Shown here one piece after another: positions 17,961 through 27,070 of a stretch of 64,000 nucleotides of DNA (positions are counted from its first letter, which is position 1; each line of letters starts with the position of its first letter). The translations under genes and the position numbers were made by a program. Origin of the DNA: Flavivirga aquatica (lineage in GTDB: Bacteria > Bacteroidota > Bacteroidia > Flavobacteriales > Flavobacteriaceae); assembly GCF_001747085.1 (NCBI RefSeq), contig NZ_MDJD01000054.1, forward strand, positions 682,001-746,000. Reading direction: 5' to 3'. The notes below the pieces were generated by a model, which made no database searches, was not told the origin of the DNA, and saw only the letters and a list, made by a program, of their open reading frames with translations.

Positions 17961-19700
17961 TTAGAAATCGAACTTATAAGTAGCTCCTGCTATAAGTTGA
18001 AAACTTTGTACTTGAAAATTTTGCCAACGCTGATAACCTTGACTAGCAATGTTATTTGCTTTTGCAAATACCGAAAACTCATCATTTATATGATAACCCA
18101 AATGTGCATTAGCATCAAAATAACTATCTAAATCTACAACCATAGAAGTAGCTCCAAAAATATTATCATCGACACTTAATAAATCTTTACGTCCTCCTAC
18201 AAGAAATAAATTCGCTCCTGCAAACCAATGGTCATTAATTTGATAATCTAAAAACACAGATCCTTTAATATCTGGTAAATTCCACGCTTCCGCTTCGTCA
18301 TCTGTAGAATAACCAAAGTATTCTGCTTTCATACCTAATTTAAAGTTTCTATTTAAATCTACCGTAATTTCTCCTGAAAAACTAAATGTATCTACATTAT
18401 CGTATACTATTCCAAAAGAATTTCCATATTTATAATCTTCGACATCGACCACAGCTAAAGACGTAAAATTATTTCTAAAAAGAGCCTTATTTCTATCTGA
18501 TATATAATGTCCACTAACATTATAGCTTGTATTACTAGACAACTTTCCTTTTAAACCAACATAGGCATTGTATAATTGATCTGTTGGAGATATAAATAAA
18601 GTTGGAGATACAAACGGGTTTTCTCCAGCAAAACCATAATATGAATTCTGAATTAAATCTCCTTCAATCCCTCCATAAGCAATCAAAACATCTTCAACCA
18701 TTCTATATGTAGCGGTAACATTTGGATAGATATATAGTTTACTCTCACTAGCTTCTGTATCACTTAAATAATAAGTAGAAACTCCAATATTTACAGTTAA
18801 ATCGTCTTGTTTCATTTGGTAAGTTGGAGAAATTCCAATTTGAAAATTACCATATTTTAACTCTTCATCTGTAAAATAATCTTTATCAAAATCTCCTGCT
18901 ATATAATCAATTTTAACACCTGTAGAAATTTCTATATCTCTAATTGGAACATCTACTTTTCCTTTAATTATTAATCTATTTTCTCCAGAACCTTGGTTAT
19001 CTCCAAAACGTCTAAAAAAGAAACTTCCTGAATTAATATAGGTATCTTCAAAAGCAACATCTGCTCCAAAATGCGCATCTAAAAATGAATGTCCTACATC
19101 TAATCCATAAGTAAATATCTTATCGTTAGCATAGTTTTCTGGTAGTCCGTACCAATTATAGATTTGATATTGGAAACCTGCCTCTACATTCCATGATAAA
19201 TCTCTTAATCTTGTTCCGTAATTCAATTCTATTTTTGTATCTGAAAACCGACTATCAACTAATACATCTTCAATATCTCCTAATGATGAATGGTTACTTA
19301 TATACCCTCCAATATTTTCATTTCTACTTATAGGGTGATTAAAATACACTTCTCCTAAAAGTGTCTTATAAGATCCTACACCTAAAGTTGCATAGTTATT
19401 ATACAAATTAGGTAATGGTTTTTTTTCAATTACTTCAGCTTTCCCTTTTGCTGGAGTAAAGGTGGATGCTACTGGAAATGAAAAAATATTATATTTAACT
19501 TCCTTTTTCACCTGAGTAGTTTCATCGTTTAAATGTGGAACTTCTTTTACCTTAAAGGCATCAGAGACTGTTGGAGCATAAGGTTTCACTACATCAATAA
19601 CTCCTGTATTTAAGGTGTCATTTTCTTTTCTTTGAGAAAACCCTATAGTTACACTGAGTAAAAGGATAACTATAAATATATTTTTTATGTGCTTTCGCAT
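17961..19700 (-). CDS. Outer-membrane beta-barrel protein paired with the TPR protein
   Basis: This 579-residue protein has a signal peptide (cleavage near GFSQR, about residue 23) and a proline-rich periplasmic lead with VIDVVKPYAPTVSDAFKV. A long series of alternating amphipathic strands follows, ending in phenylalanine (YKFDF), which is the outer-membrane barrel signature. It is often labelled TonB-dependent receptor, but I see no plug domain or TonB box of the usual kind. The TPR gene ends 85 bases upstream of this start, and the two are almost certainly co-expressed. The function is unknown; a partner or anchor for the TPR protein is inference. Confidence 0.8.
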   Translation of the reverse strand: MRKHIKNIFIVILLLSVTIGFSQRKENDTLNTGVIDVVKPYAPTVSDAFKVKEVPHLNDETTQVKKEVKYNIFSFPVASTFTPAKGKAEVIEKKPLPNLYNNYATLGVGSYKTLLGEVYFNHPISRNENIGGYISNHSSLGDIEDVLVDSRFSDTKIELNYGTRLRDLSWNVEAGFQYQIYNWYGLPENYANDKIFTYGLDVGHSFLDAHFGADVAFEDTYINSGSFFFRRFGDNQGSGENRLIIKGKVDVPIRDIEISTGVKIDYIAGDFDKDYFTDEELKYGNFQIGISPTYQMKQDDLTVNIGVSTYYLSDTEASESKLYIYPNVTATYRMVEDVLIAYGGIEGDLIQNSYYGFAGENPFVSPTLFISPTDQLYNAYVGLKGKLSSNTSYNVSGHYISDRNKALFRNNFTSLAVVDVEDYKYGNSFGIVYDNVDTFSFSGEITVDLNRNFKLGMKAEYFGYSTDDEAEAWNLPDIKGSVFLDYQINDHWFAGANLFLVGGRKDLLSVDDNIFGATSMVVDLDSYFDANAHLGYHINDEFSVFAKANNIASQGYQRWQNFQVQSFQLIAGATYKFDF

Positions 19701-19785
19701 ACTAATTATTTTTTATTTACGATTGACGATTTTCTTTTTTATAAACTAGGCCTTTATTACTTTAGACCTGACAAAACTATTACAA

Positions 19786-22700
19786 TTAATCCTCTGGTCT
19801 AACAGATGAATTTGTTTTAGCTTCTTCTATTTTAATTTTCCTTAATTCATCTTGCGCTTGAGCAGCTACATCATTAAACTCAGGGAAGTTTTGAATAACA
19901 CTTTCTAAAATATAAGTAGCTTGAAATGCATCATTTAATGCATAAAAATTCTTAGCCATAATTACTAAGCCTTTTGCACTATAATATTTATACCCTGAAT
20001 AGTTTTTTGCTAGTTTTTGAACCGTTTTATTAGATTCTTCATGCTCACCTTCCTTATTTTTAAAATAAGCGTTATAATACAATGCCTCTGCTGCAGTTTC
20101 TCCTGTTGCTATTTTTTCAACTTGAGCATATGCTATTTTAGCCTTAGCATGATCTCTTGTTTTCATTGCAGATCGTGCAATTATAATACGTGCATCACTT
20201 TTTATTTTATTATCTAATTTTGAACTAACTAGTACCTTTTCTGCATAAGACACTGCTCCTTCATAATTCCCTAATTGATAATTAGCCTTCATTAAATTTG
20301 ATTGAGCAAATATTACATTCTGCGGAAAACTAGCTTCTGTTTCTAGTCTTGATAGTAAAGGAATAGCATTATTCCAGCTTTTATTAACTAAATAAAATTG
20401 TGACAAACGTTGCAACGCTTCTTCTGTATATTCATTTTGTGATTTCTCAACTATATACTTGTAATGTGGTACTGCATTCTCTAATAAATCTTTTTTAATA
20501 TATAATTGTGAGACATAAAAATGTGCTTGTAATGCATATAATCCTTTAGGAAATTCATTTAAATATCCATTGAATTGCTTAATAGCTTTACCTGTATTAC
20601 CATCTAAATATTGCTTTTCGGCAGCTTCATAAGTTGCATTATCCAGATCTGCATTAGTAACCTCTACATAATCTAACGTTTTTACCCATGATGCATAATC
20701 ATCTACTCGTCCTAAATCAATATAAATTAAACGAACTGTAGATACAGCTTGAACTGCTTCTGGAGATCCTGGGTAATCTCCTGCTACTTTTTTAAATTTA
20801 GTTAAAGCTTTCTCATTTTTACTATCATTGTAATAAACCAGCCCTTGTCGTAATAATGCTTTTGGTACAAATGTACTCACATTATATTCTGCACTCAAAC
20901 GATCGTAAACAGTCATGGCTTTATCTACTTTATTTGCTTTTACATATGAATTACCTAATTCGTACATAGCATCATCACGTAATTTTGACTTAGGATATTT
21001 AGATATAAATTTTTCTAATTCTGCTATTTTTTCTGAAGATTCACCACTATAGCCTACACTTAAAGCTTTTTGGAAAAATGGGTAATCTGAATCTATTTCA
21101 TTTAATTTAATAGCTTTTTCGTAAGCTGTTATGGCTTTAGAATACTGACTAGAAACAAAATACCCGTCTCCTAATCGTAAATAAGCATCATTTAATCTCA
21201 CCTTATCTTCTTTTTTATTTGAAATAAATTGATTGAAATATTGGATAGATTGCTCGTAATTTTTCAACTTTAAATAAGCATAAGCTATGTTATAATCTAT
21301 GGTTTCATTTTCTGGTGTCTCTGAAGAAGATACTTCTTGTTGAAACTGTTTAAACCCAACTAAAGCATCGTCATAACTATTTAAATTATAATCTACTTCT
21401 GCTTTCCAAAAGGTTGCTCTTGCTGTATAGTTAGGGTCTCTTGGTTCTTTTAATGAAGCATCAAAAAGCGATTCTGCCTCTAAATAATTCCCTTCATTAT
21501 AAAGTTCTAATCCTCTATAAAAAGCTACTTTTTGATAAGCTACTTTATCATCAAAACTCTTTTTACCTCCTAATAATTTAAGTGCTTCTTTATAATTCTT
21601 TGAAGTAATATAAGAATCTATTAAAAGCGTTTCTATTTCTTCTTTATAACTTGTATTTGGATATTTATCTAAATAACTTGTTAAAACTTGAGGTGCTGAT
21701 TGATATGGATTACCTATTTCATAACTAATTTTCGCATAATTTAACCATGCATCTTCTTGAATTTTTAAATCAAAACTCATCTCTGAAGCATTTCTAAACG
21801 CATTTAAAGCTTCTTGTTTTTTGTCTAGACTTACATAACTTTCTCCTAAATGATAATAGGCATTTTGTGATATACCATCTTTTCCCCCTATTATTTTACT
21901 AAACTCTGAAACAGCGTTTTCATAATCGCTCTGTTTGTAATAAGCATATCCTAATTGATAAAAATCTATGTTATTCCATTTTCCATTTTTTCCTTCATAC
22001 TCTGTTAAAAAAGGAATCGCTTCCTCGTATTTTTTTAAATTAAAATAACTTTCTCCTATAATTTTTGAAAGTTCTGAAACTTCTGATTGATCACTTGTTG
22101 CTAACCTAGCTTCAGCAAGTTTAATAGCTTTTTCAAATTTTCCTAGTTTAAAATTTAAATCGGCTTGGTAATAAGAGAGCTTTTCTTTGTAACGTTCTTG
22201 ATCACTTACTTGATCGAAATAAGTGTTTGCTTTATCATAATCATCTCCTTGATACGCCATAAAACCAATATAATATTTAGCTTGAGAGCCATATTCTTGA
22301 GAGTTTTCAACTTTACTTAAATATTTCTTAGCGTTTTTAAATTGCTTTGATATAAATGCTGTATAACCATTATTGAAATAAAACCTTTCCCTGTCTTTTC
22401 CTCCCAAAGCATCTTCGTTAACTTTTTCATACCATTTTCTTGCATGTGCATATTTTCCGTTAACAAAATAATAATCTGCAACATCTGCAAAGGCCGTATT
22501 TCTTTTTGTGCTCGTGGGGTATTCTTCTACAAAATTTTCAACTAATTGATCTGCTTTATGCTGATTTAATCTTATCGCACAATTTGCAATATAATACGTA
22601 CAATCTGATTGTAGAATATTTTCTTTAGTTGTTTTTTTAACATCTCTAAATATAGATTGTGCTGCTTGGTATTGTTGATTATTATAAAGTGATAAAGCTT

Positions 22701-22806
22701 TTTGATAATCGGCTAAGTTACTTGTATAAACGGCAGATTTCTGTGCTATAACTTGAAAACTAAAACTTATAGCCACTAAAAGTGAAACAATATTTTTTTT
22801 AGTCAT
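19786..22806 (-). CDS. Large exported tetratricopeptide-repeat protein
   Basis: This 1006-residue protein begins with a signal peptide (SFSFQVIAQK, cleavage near residue 21). It then has some two dozen TPR-like helical hairpins through nearly all its length, with motifs such as YYQADLNFKLGKFEKAI and AYYHLGESYVSLDKKQEAL. It lacks any enzymatic domain that I can see, so a periplasmic or outer-membrane-associated scaffold is likely. The adjacent barrel protein (17961-19700) is its probable partner. The same two-gene pair occurs in many Flavobacteriia. No defined process can be assigned. Confidence 0.85.
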   Translation of the reverse strand: MTKKNIVSLLVAISFSFQVIAQKSAVYTSNLADYQKALSLYNNQQYQAAQSIFRDVKKTTKENILQSDCTYYIANCAIRLNQHKADQLVENFVEEYPTSTKRNTAFADVADYYFVNGKYAHARKWYEKVNEDALGGKDRERFYFNNGYTAFISKQFKNAKKYLSKVENSQEYGSQAKYYIGFMAYQGDDYDKANTYFDQVSDQERYKEKLSYYQADLNFKLGKFEKAIKLAEARLATSDQSEVSELSKIIGESYFNLKKYEEAIPFLTEYEGKNGKWNNIDFYQLGYAYYKQSDYENAVSEFSKIIGGKDGISQNAYYHLGESYVSLDKKQEALNAFRNASEMSFDLKIQEDAWLNYAKISYEIGNPYQSAPQVLTSYLDKYPNTSYKEEIETLLIDSYITSKNYKEALKLLGGKKSFDDKVAYQKVAFYRGLELYNEGNYLEAESLFDASLKEPRDPNYTARATFWKAEVDYNLNSYDDALVGFKQFQQEVSSSETPENETIDYNIAYAYLKLKNYEQSIQYFNQFISNKKEDKVRLNDAYLRLGDGYFVSSQYSKAITAYEKAIKLNEIDSDYPFFQKALSVGYSGESSEKIAELEKFISKYPKSKLRDDAMYELGNSYVKANKVDKAMTVYDRLSAEYNVSTFVPKALLRQGLVYYNDSKNEKALTKFKKVAGDYPGSPEAVQAVSTVRLIYIDLGRVDDYASWVKTLDYVEVTNADLDNATYEAAEKQYLDGNTGKAIKQFNGYLNEFPKGLYALQAHFYVSQLYIKKDLLENAVPHYKYIVEKSQNEYTEEALQRLSQFYLVNKSWNNAIPLLSRLETEASFPQNVIFAQSNLMKANYQLGNYEGAVSYAEKVLVSSKLDNKIKSDARIIIARSAMKTRDHAKAKIAYAQVEKIATGETAAEALYYNAYFKNKEGEHEESNKTVQKLAKNYSGYKYYSAKGLVIMAKNFYALNDAFQATYILESVIQNFPEFNDVAAQAQDELRKIKIEEAKTNSSVRPED

Positions 22807-23010
22807 TAAATGATTTGGTTTTTAATTTAAAATCAAAGATAAATAAAGAATTCTATTTTTTGATTTCAATAATTGTAAAACAAAATTCTTTTTCATTATT
22901 AATAATATACAACGTAACTATTATATTATAATTATGAATTGATTTATGAAATATTAAAATGGTTAGAGATAAATAAAAAGGATGATTATATACTTTTAGA
23001 ATTTCAAGGT

Positions 23011-23040
23011 TTGGAATTTGACATTTTTACAATACTTTTA
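23011..23040 (+). promoter_or_regulatory. Promoter of the ftsE-type gene
   Basis: TTG (23011-23013) and TACTTTTA (23033-23040) are 19 bases apart and fit the Bacteroidota TTG/TAnnTTTG pattern with one change in the last base. The ATG is 26 bases downstream. Confidence 0.4.
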
Positions 23041-23065
23041 CGGGGCTTTAAAACGTTACTAGTTT

Positions 23066-23749
23066 ATGTCTAAACCTATTTTACAATTAAAAGATGCTTC
23101 TATTTTTCAAGGTGACAGCCTTGTCCTTTCCAATGTAAACGTTAAAATTAACAAAGGAGATTTTGTATACTTAATTGGAAAAACGGGTACAGGAAAAAGT
23201 AGTTTTATGAAAACACTTTATGGTGACTTACCATTAATTAAAGGAGAAGGGCATATTGTTGACTTCGATTTAAAAAACCTTAAAGAAAAGGATATTCCGT
23301 TTTTAAGACGAAAACTAGGAGTTGTTTTTCAAGATTTTAAGTTGCTTACAGACAGAACAATTAACGATAATTTACTATTTGTTTTAAAGGCAACAGGCTG
23401 GAAAGATAAAAAAGAAATGAGTACGCGAGTTGAAGAAGTACTTACTAAAGTAGATATGAAAACTAAGGGGTTTAAATACCCCCATGAGCTTTCTGGTGGT
23501 GAACAACAACGTATTGCTATTGCCAGAGCTTTACTTAACAACCCTGAGCTTATTCTTGCTGATGAACCTACTGGTAATCTTGACCCCCAAACGAGCGTTG
23601 AAGTTATGGAGGTTTTACAGGATATTAATAAAAATGGAAATACCATACTTATGGCTACCCACGATTATGCTTTATTACTTAAATACCCTAGTAAAACATT
23701 AAAGTGTGATGAGAATGAGGTTTATGAGGTGGTGCAACGGAAAGGGTAA
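23066..23749 (+). CDS. ftsE: FtsE-type cell-division ABC ATPase
   Basis: This 227-residue ABC ATPase has Walker A GKTGTGKS (residues 38-45), signature LSGGEQ (142-147), Walker B LILADE (162-167) and a switch histidine in ATHD near residue 198. FtsE partners the membrane protein FtsX and controls cell-wall hydrolases at division. The lead MSKPILQLKDASIFQGDSLVL and the short length fit FtsE better than LolD or MacB. No ftsX is adjacent; in Flavobacteriia it is usually elsewhere. An alternative is another small LolD-like ATPase. Confidence 0.82.
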   Translation: MSKPILQLKDASIFQGDSLVLSNVNVKINKGDFVYLIGKTGTGKSSFMKTLYGDLPLIKGEGHIVDFDLKNLKEKDIPFLRRKLGVVFQDFKLLTDRTINDNLLFVLKATGWKDKKEMSTRVEEVLTKVDMKTKGFKYPHELSGGEQQRIAIARALLNNPELILADEPTGNLDPQTSVEVMEVLQDINKNGNTILMATHDYALLLKYPSKTLKCDENEVYEVVQRKG

Positions 23750-23777
23750 AAACTGCCTGATTGCTCAGACAGTTTTT
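23748..23777. terminator. Bidirectional terminator
   Basis: The arms AAAAACTG-CTGA (23748-23760) and TCAG-CAGTTTTT (23765-23777), with one mismatch and a 4-base loop, carry A- and T-runs on their outer sides. It lies between the convergent ftsE and subtilase genes and can serve both. Confidence 0.8.
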
Positions 23778-23781
23778 AAAG

Positions 23782-25152
23782 TTATTTTTTGATCATTTTT
23801 TGGGTGTGAATCGCTCCAGTCTTCATTTTAATTTCAACAAAATACATTCCTGAATTAAATTTAGACATATTTATTTTCAATTCTTTAGCATTTACTTCTT
23901 TAACTGAGTAAACTGTTTTACCAGTAATATCTGAAATAGAAATCGCATTTAAATCTTCTTTATTGGTTATATTTAAAATCCCAGTTGTTGGATTTGGAAA
24001 TATTGATAAACCATAATTACCTACTAGGTTTTTTCCTTGAGATTCATTAATCTTCGTTTTTACTTTTCTAGAAGTATTAGCAGAATTAATTGGCGGAGGT
24101 GGACAATCTAATGCTAAAGTCTCATCAATACTTAAATCGATATAACCTCCAGATTCTGGGTAATAATCTCCACTTAAAATTTCAATATTATTTCTTGCTT
24201 TAAATTTTAGTTTTGAACCACCAGTCACATCATTATTTGTCATTTTAATCTTATAGGGAGCTGTTACTAGTTTATAAAACCATGGACGGTATAAGACTCT
24301 ATCTTTAACCTCTACTGTTCCAAAATCGTCCGCCATATCTTTTGCCATTTTTACGGCTTCGTAGGCGTCTAGCACTCCCGAACCAATTTTGCCATAAAAT
24401 GCTTGATTAACTGTTAAATTATCGACCTTTCTAGATGAAAGTTTAATAATTGTCTCTACTTCTTTTTGAGTTAAACAATAATTAACATCGAACATCAGCC
24501 CTATAGTTCCTGTTACAATTGGAGCAGCATAGGAAGTACCTCCACTGTAACCATAATTACCTGTAGACTGTCCAACTACCTGAGTTAACACATGTCTACC
24601 CGGTGCTGCAACATCAACACTATCATTATATGTTGTAAATGGATAAACATTCCCTACAGCTTCAAATCTATCCTTTTGATTATTATGCAAAGGATTAGAA
24701 TCATTTAATTCATACAAATGTCCAACAACAGTTACAGCAATTACTTTATCATTTGCTGCAGGGTAATGGTATGCTTCGGCTCCTAAATTACAACTAAAAG
24801 CTCCATTACCAGCTGCAGCTACTAAAACGGCTCCATTACTATAAGCTTCATTCATTGCCGCTTCATAAATTTGCGTCGCATTTTGAGACAAAGTGCAAAA
24901 TCCCCAACTCATATTAATAACTTTTACTCCATTTTGAGCAAGTTGAATAACAGCACTAGCCCCACCTGACTTTCCTCTAATAAAATTATTAAAACCAATA
25001 GATGATATTCCTACATTATTATCTGTCTTTCCTCCAGCAAATAAAGATACACTTGTTCCATGCCCATTTGAAGAAGAACTATTTCCGTTGAGTATATCTG
25101 ATTGTCCTATTAAATCTTCATGATTAGTATTTACACTTTCTGAAATACCCAA
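23782..25152 (-). CDS. Catalytic and T9SS-tail part of the split subtilase
   Basis: This frame, open upstream to about 25250 but without a proper start, encodes an S8 domain and a C-terminal sorting tail. The histidine motif NGHGTSVS (H31 of the frame), the oxyanion AAAGNG (N116) and the serine motif GGTSYAAP (S207) are all present. The usual Asp before HEDL is absent: the segment reads GISESVNTNHEDL, with Ser where the Asp of DTG normally aligns. The end (FPNPTTGILNI ... QKMIKK) is a type A T9SS signal. Confidence 0.82.
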   Translation of the reverse strand: MGISESVNTNHEDLIGQSDILNGNSSSSNGHGTSVSLFAGGKTDNNVGISSIGFNNFIRGKSGGASAVIQLAQNGVKVINMSWGFCTLSQNATQIYEAAMNEAYSNGAVLVAAAGNGAFSCNLGAEAYHYPAANDKVIAVTVVGHLYELNDSNPLHNNQKDRFEAVGNVYPFTTYNDSVDVAAPGRHVLTQVVGQSTGNYGYSGGTSYAAPIVTGTIGLMFDVNYCLTQKEVETIIKLSSRKVDNLTVNQAFYGKIGSGVLDAYEAVKMAKDMADDFGTVEVKDRVLYRPWFYKLVTAPYKIKMTNNDVTGGSKLKFKARNNIEILSGDYYPESGGYIDLSIDETLALDCPPPPINSANTSRKVKTKINESQGKNLVGNYGLSIFPNPTTGILNITNKEDLNAISISDITGKTVYSVKEVNAKELKINMSKFNSGMYFVEIKMKTGAIHTQKMIKK

Positions 25153-25208
25153 AACGACATTAGAATTACCAGTACTTATATCCCAAGCTTCTGGAGCTCT
25201 AATATAAT

Positions 25209-25604
25209 TTAGTTCTTCTTGCTCTTGTAATTCCCCCCACTTGTACCAAAATCATTAGGCAAATAAAGTAATTGAATTTCTGGTACTTTTTCAATATTTA
25301 GAAATAGATTAGAAGCATTATTCTTTAACTCTTCAATCATGTTTTTATCTTCTACTTCAATTTCAAAAATTGTTTGAAGTAAAGGTGTTTTCGATGTTGG
25401 AAATGACTTTTTAATTTTTTTCGTATTATACTTTTTAAAAATACTATTAAGTATCTTGTCATTAAAAGAAAAATCACTTCCCCCTCTATTAGCTATAGGT
25501 CTCTTCGAAGTATTCGGAATACTAAACCAATATATATTAGCCTTTTGAGAATATCCAAAAGTGGTCGTTATGCAGAATAAAATAATTAATATATTATTTT
25601 TCAT
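25209..25604 (-). CDS. N-terminal part of the split subtilase (signal and propeptide)
   Basis: The 131-residue frame has a signal peptide (LIILFCITTTFGYSQ, about residues 5-19) and a propeptide-like region with the sequence QTIFEIEVEDKNMIEELKNN. It stops at 25209 soon after the G run. It begins only 2 bases after the stop of the upstream surface-protein gene, so both are in one operon. As it stands, this product would be exported without a protease domain. Confidence 0.75.
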   Translation of the reverse strand: MKNNILIILFCITTTFGYSQKANIYWFSIPNTSKRPIANRGGSDFSFNDKILNSIFKKYNTKKIKKSFPTSKTPLLQTIFEIEVEDKNMIEELKNNASNLFLNIEKVPEIQLLYLPNDFGTSGGNYKSKKN

Positions 25605-25606
25605 AA

Positions 25607-26575
25607 CTATTCAATCTTTGTTTTCAATAAATCTAATTCTTTTTTAAGCTCAATTGTATAAAGTGTAAGTTCTTCTATTTTCTGTAAAAGTAATTTATTC
25701 ATTTCACCAAGTTCAATACCATTTGCTTCAACTTCTTTAGCACTCGGTATACCTTTTAAATGTCCATTTTTATTAATATAATTTTCTACTTCATTTAATG
25801 TTTGCAATTTATAATCTGCTTCAAAAACATAATCTGCCCAATCTGTATAGACTTTTACTGCATGCGCTCTTACTTTTCCTTCTACAGATAGTCTATAAGT
25901 ATCTGAACCATCAATAAAAGAATTAGTTCCAATACCTAAATTAGAATTGGTTAATATATTCCCCTCTACCATAGCGCTGCCACTTTTAACTACAAACTTG
26001 TGCTCAGGTAAATAATTTCCATAACCAGCGATTACCATTCTACTATTTGTTTTTGGCATATGAATAAAGACATTATCACTACCGTCTTCATTTAATTTAA
26101 ATATTTCTGATTGATTTTTATTTAGGATGACTAATTCACCTTTACCTCCTGCTTCTGCAAAAAACCTATATCTCCCCATATTATTCCTATCCTCAAGTCC
26201 CATCCAAATCATTGATTTAGAAGATAAATTTGATTGAGGAAAGTCATAAATCTGAAATGCAGCTCCACTAAATCCAACAGAATTTGGAGTAAATTGTGTC
26301 CCTGCAGCTAATACTCTACTGGCCTTACTTACGTCTTGAAAATTATTAAAAATAGTACCATCAGGAACAGAATTAGTAAACTCTCCTATTGTTGCTTTTA
26401 AAGTTCCGTTTACTTCAAGCTTATAAAGAGATGATGAAGAAGGCGTAATACCTATTCCTATATTTCCTGTTAAATTTGTACTTCCAGAACCATTTGCAGA
26501 AGTTCCGTTTTCATCAGTTACTTGTGCGTAAGAAAGTGTTGTTGTTAAAACGCTAAATAAAAATAGTTTTTTCAT
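25607..26575 (-). CDS. Exported coiled-coil surface protein with tail-fibre-like C-terminus
   Basis: This 322-residue protein has a signal peptide (SVLTTTLSYAQ, cleavage near residue 18). A low-complexity Gly/Ser/Asn part (about 19-50) is followed by a beta-rich middle. The C-terminus (about 235-322) holds WADYVFEADYKL, GHLKGIPSAKEVEANGIEL and then a heptad coiled coil (KLLLQKIEELTLYTIELKKEL). This last block is common in Bacteroidota surface and tail-fibre-like proteins and has no assigned function. The T9SS subtilase gene follows 2 bases later, so protease and surface protein are probably made together. Confidence 0.75.
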   Translation of the reverse strand: MKKLFLFSVLTTTLSYAQVTDENGTSANGSGSTNLTGNIGIGITPSSSSLYKLEVNGTLKATIGEFTNSVPDGTIFNNFQDVSKASRVLAAGTQFTPNSVGFSGAAFQIYDFPQSNLSSKSMIWMGLEDRNNMGRYRFFAEAGGKGELVILNKNQSEIFKLNEDGSDNVFIHMPKTNSRMVIAGYGNYLPEHKFVVKSGSAMVEGNILTNSNLGIGTNSFIDGSDTYRLSVEGKVRAHAVKVYTDWADYVFEADYKLQTLNEVENYINKNGHLKGIPSAKEVEANGIELGEMNKLLLQKIEELTLYTIELKKELDLLKTKIE

Positions 26576-27062
26576 AATAAATATTTAAAAAAGTTAATAA
26601 TATAAAAAATTAAGTATTATTTTTTTGTTATAAAACAAGACTTAACTTACTTCAAATGTACTGTTTTCTTAAAAGATACTAGGATAGGAAAGCCTTAATT
26701 CTTTTAAGGGAAAACCTTTTTTAAACTAATCTATTTTATCTAAATTTTAAACTATAATACTCCCGTTTTTAGGACAGCAAATTAAATTAACAAAGTATTA
26801 AAGTGTAATGGATAGAAATGAAACCTATTAAGTGATTCAGAGAAAACCTAGATTACATACTTTTAATTTTTCTTACTTACTATTTCATCTTTTCTTAAAA
26901 TGTTTTACATTAATATTCTTTCCTTATATAAGACCTGAAAGTGTATTCTTAACACGAAAGTATATACCAAGTCTTTTATATCTATCGTTACAAAAGTAAA
27001 TGAAACTATTATTTTTATTATATTGATTTTTTCATTATTTAGTACCTTATCCCGTGATATTA
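26576..27062. other. Intergenic region, no gene seen
   Basis: AT-rich DNA between the surface-protein gene and the first IS. On the minus strand it holds a -7-like box (26653-26660) and a short hairpin CCTTAA/TTAAGG near 26693-26709. I found no open frame with a convincing start. Confidence 0.6.
26653..26660 (-). promoter_or_regulatory. Putative -7 box of the surface protein/subtilase operon
   Basis: On the minus strand this reads TACATTTG, a perfect match to TAnnTTTG, 78 bases before the ATG at 26575. A matching TTG at the expected distance is not clear, so the call is tentative. Confidence 0.4.
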
Positions 27063-27070
27063 TAAAGCTT

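Larger units (their letters stand above)
23782..25604 (-). pseudogene. T9SS-exported subtilase split by a one-base frameshift
   Basis: Two consecutive frames together make one S8 peptidase. The first (25209-25604) gives a signal peptide and propeptide. The second carries the catalytic domain and a type IX secretion tail. They join at six G (plus-strand C run 25233-25238). With six G, translation ends 9 codons later; with seven G it would run on as SGGELQEQEELNYIRAPEAWD into the canonical lead of the peptidase domain, giving about 607 residues. A sequencing error, a true null allele and length variation of the G tract are all open. Confidence 0.85.

Noticed and set aside
25209-25260. Programmed -1 frameshifting in the subtilase
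   Set aside because: The site T-GGG-GGG lacks a clear heptamer of the standard X-XXY-YYZ kind and I see no obvious downstream hairpin. Simple indel or tract variation explains it better, so I do not claim this.
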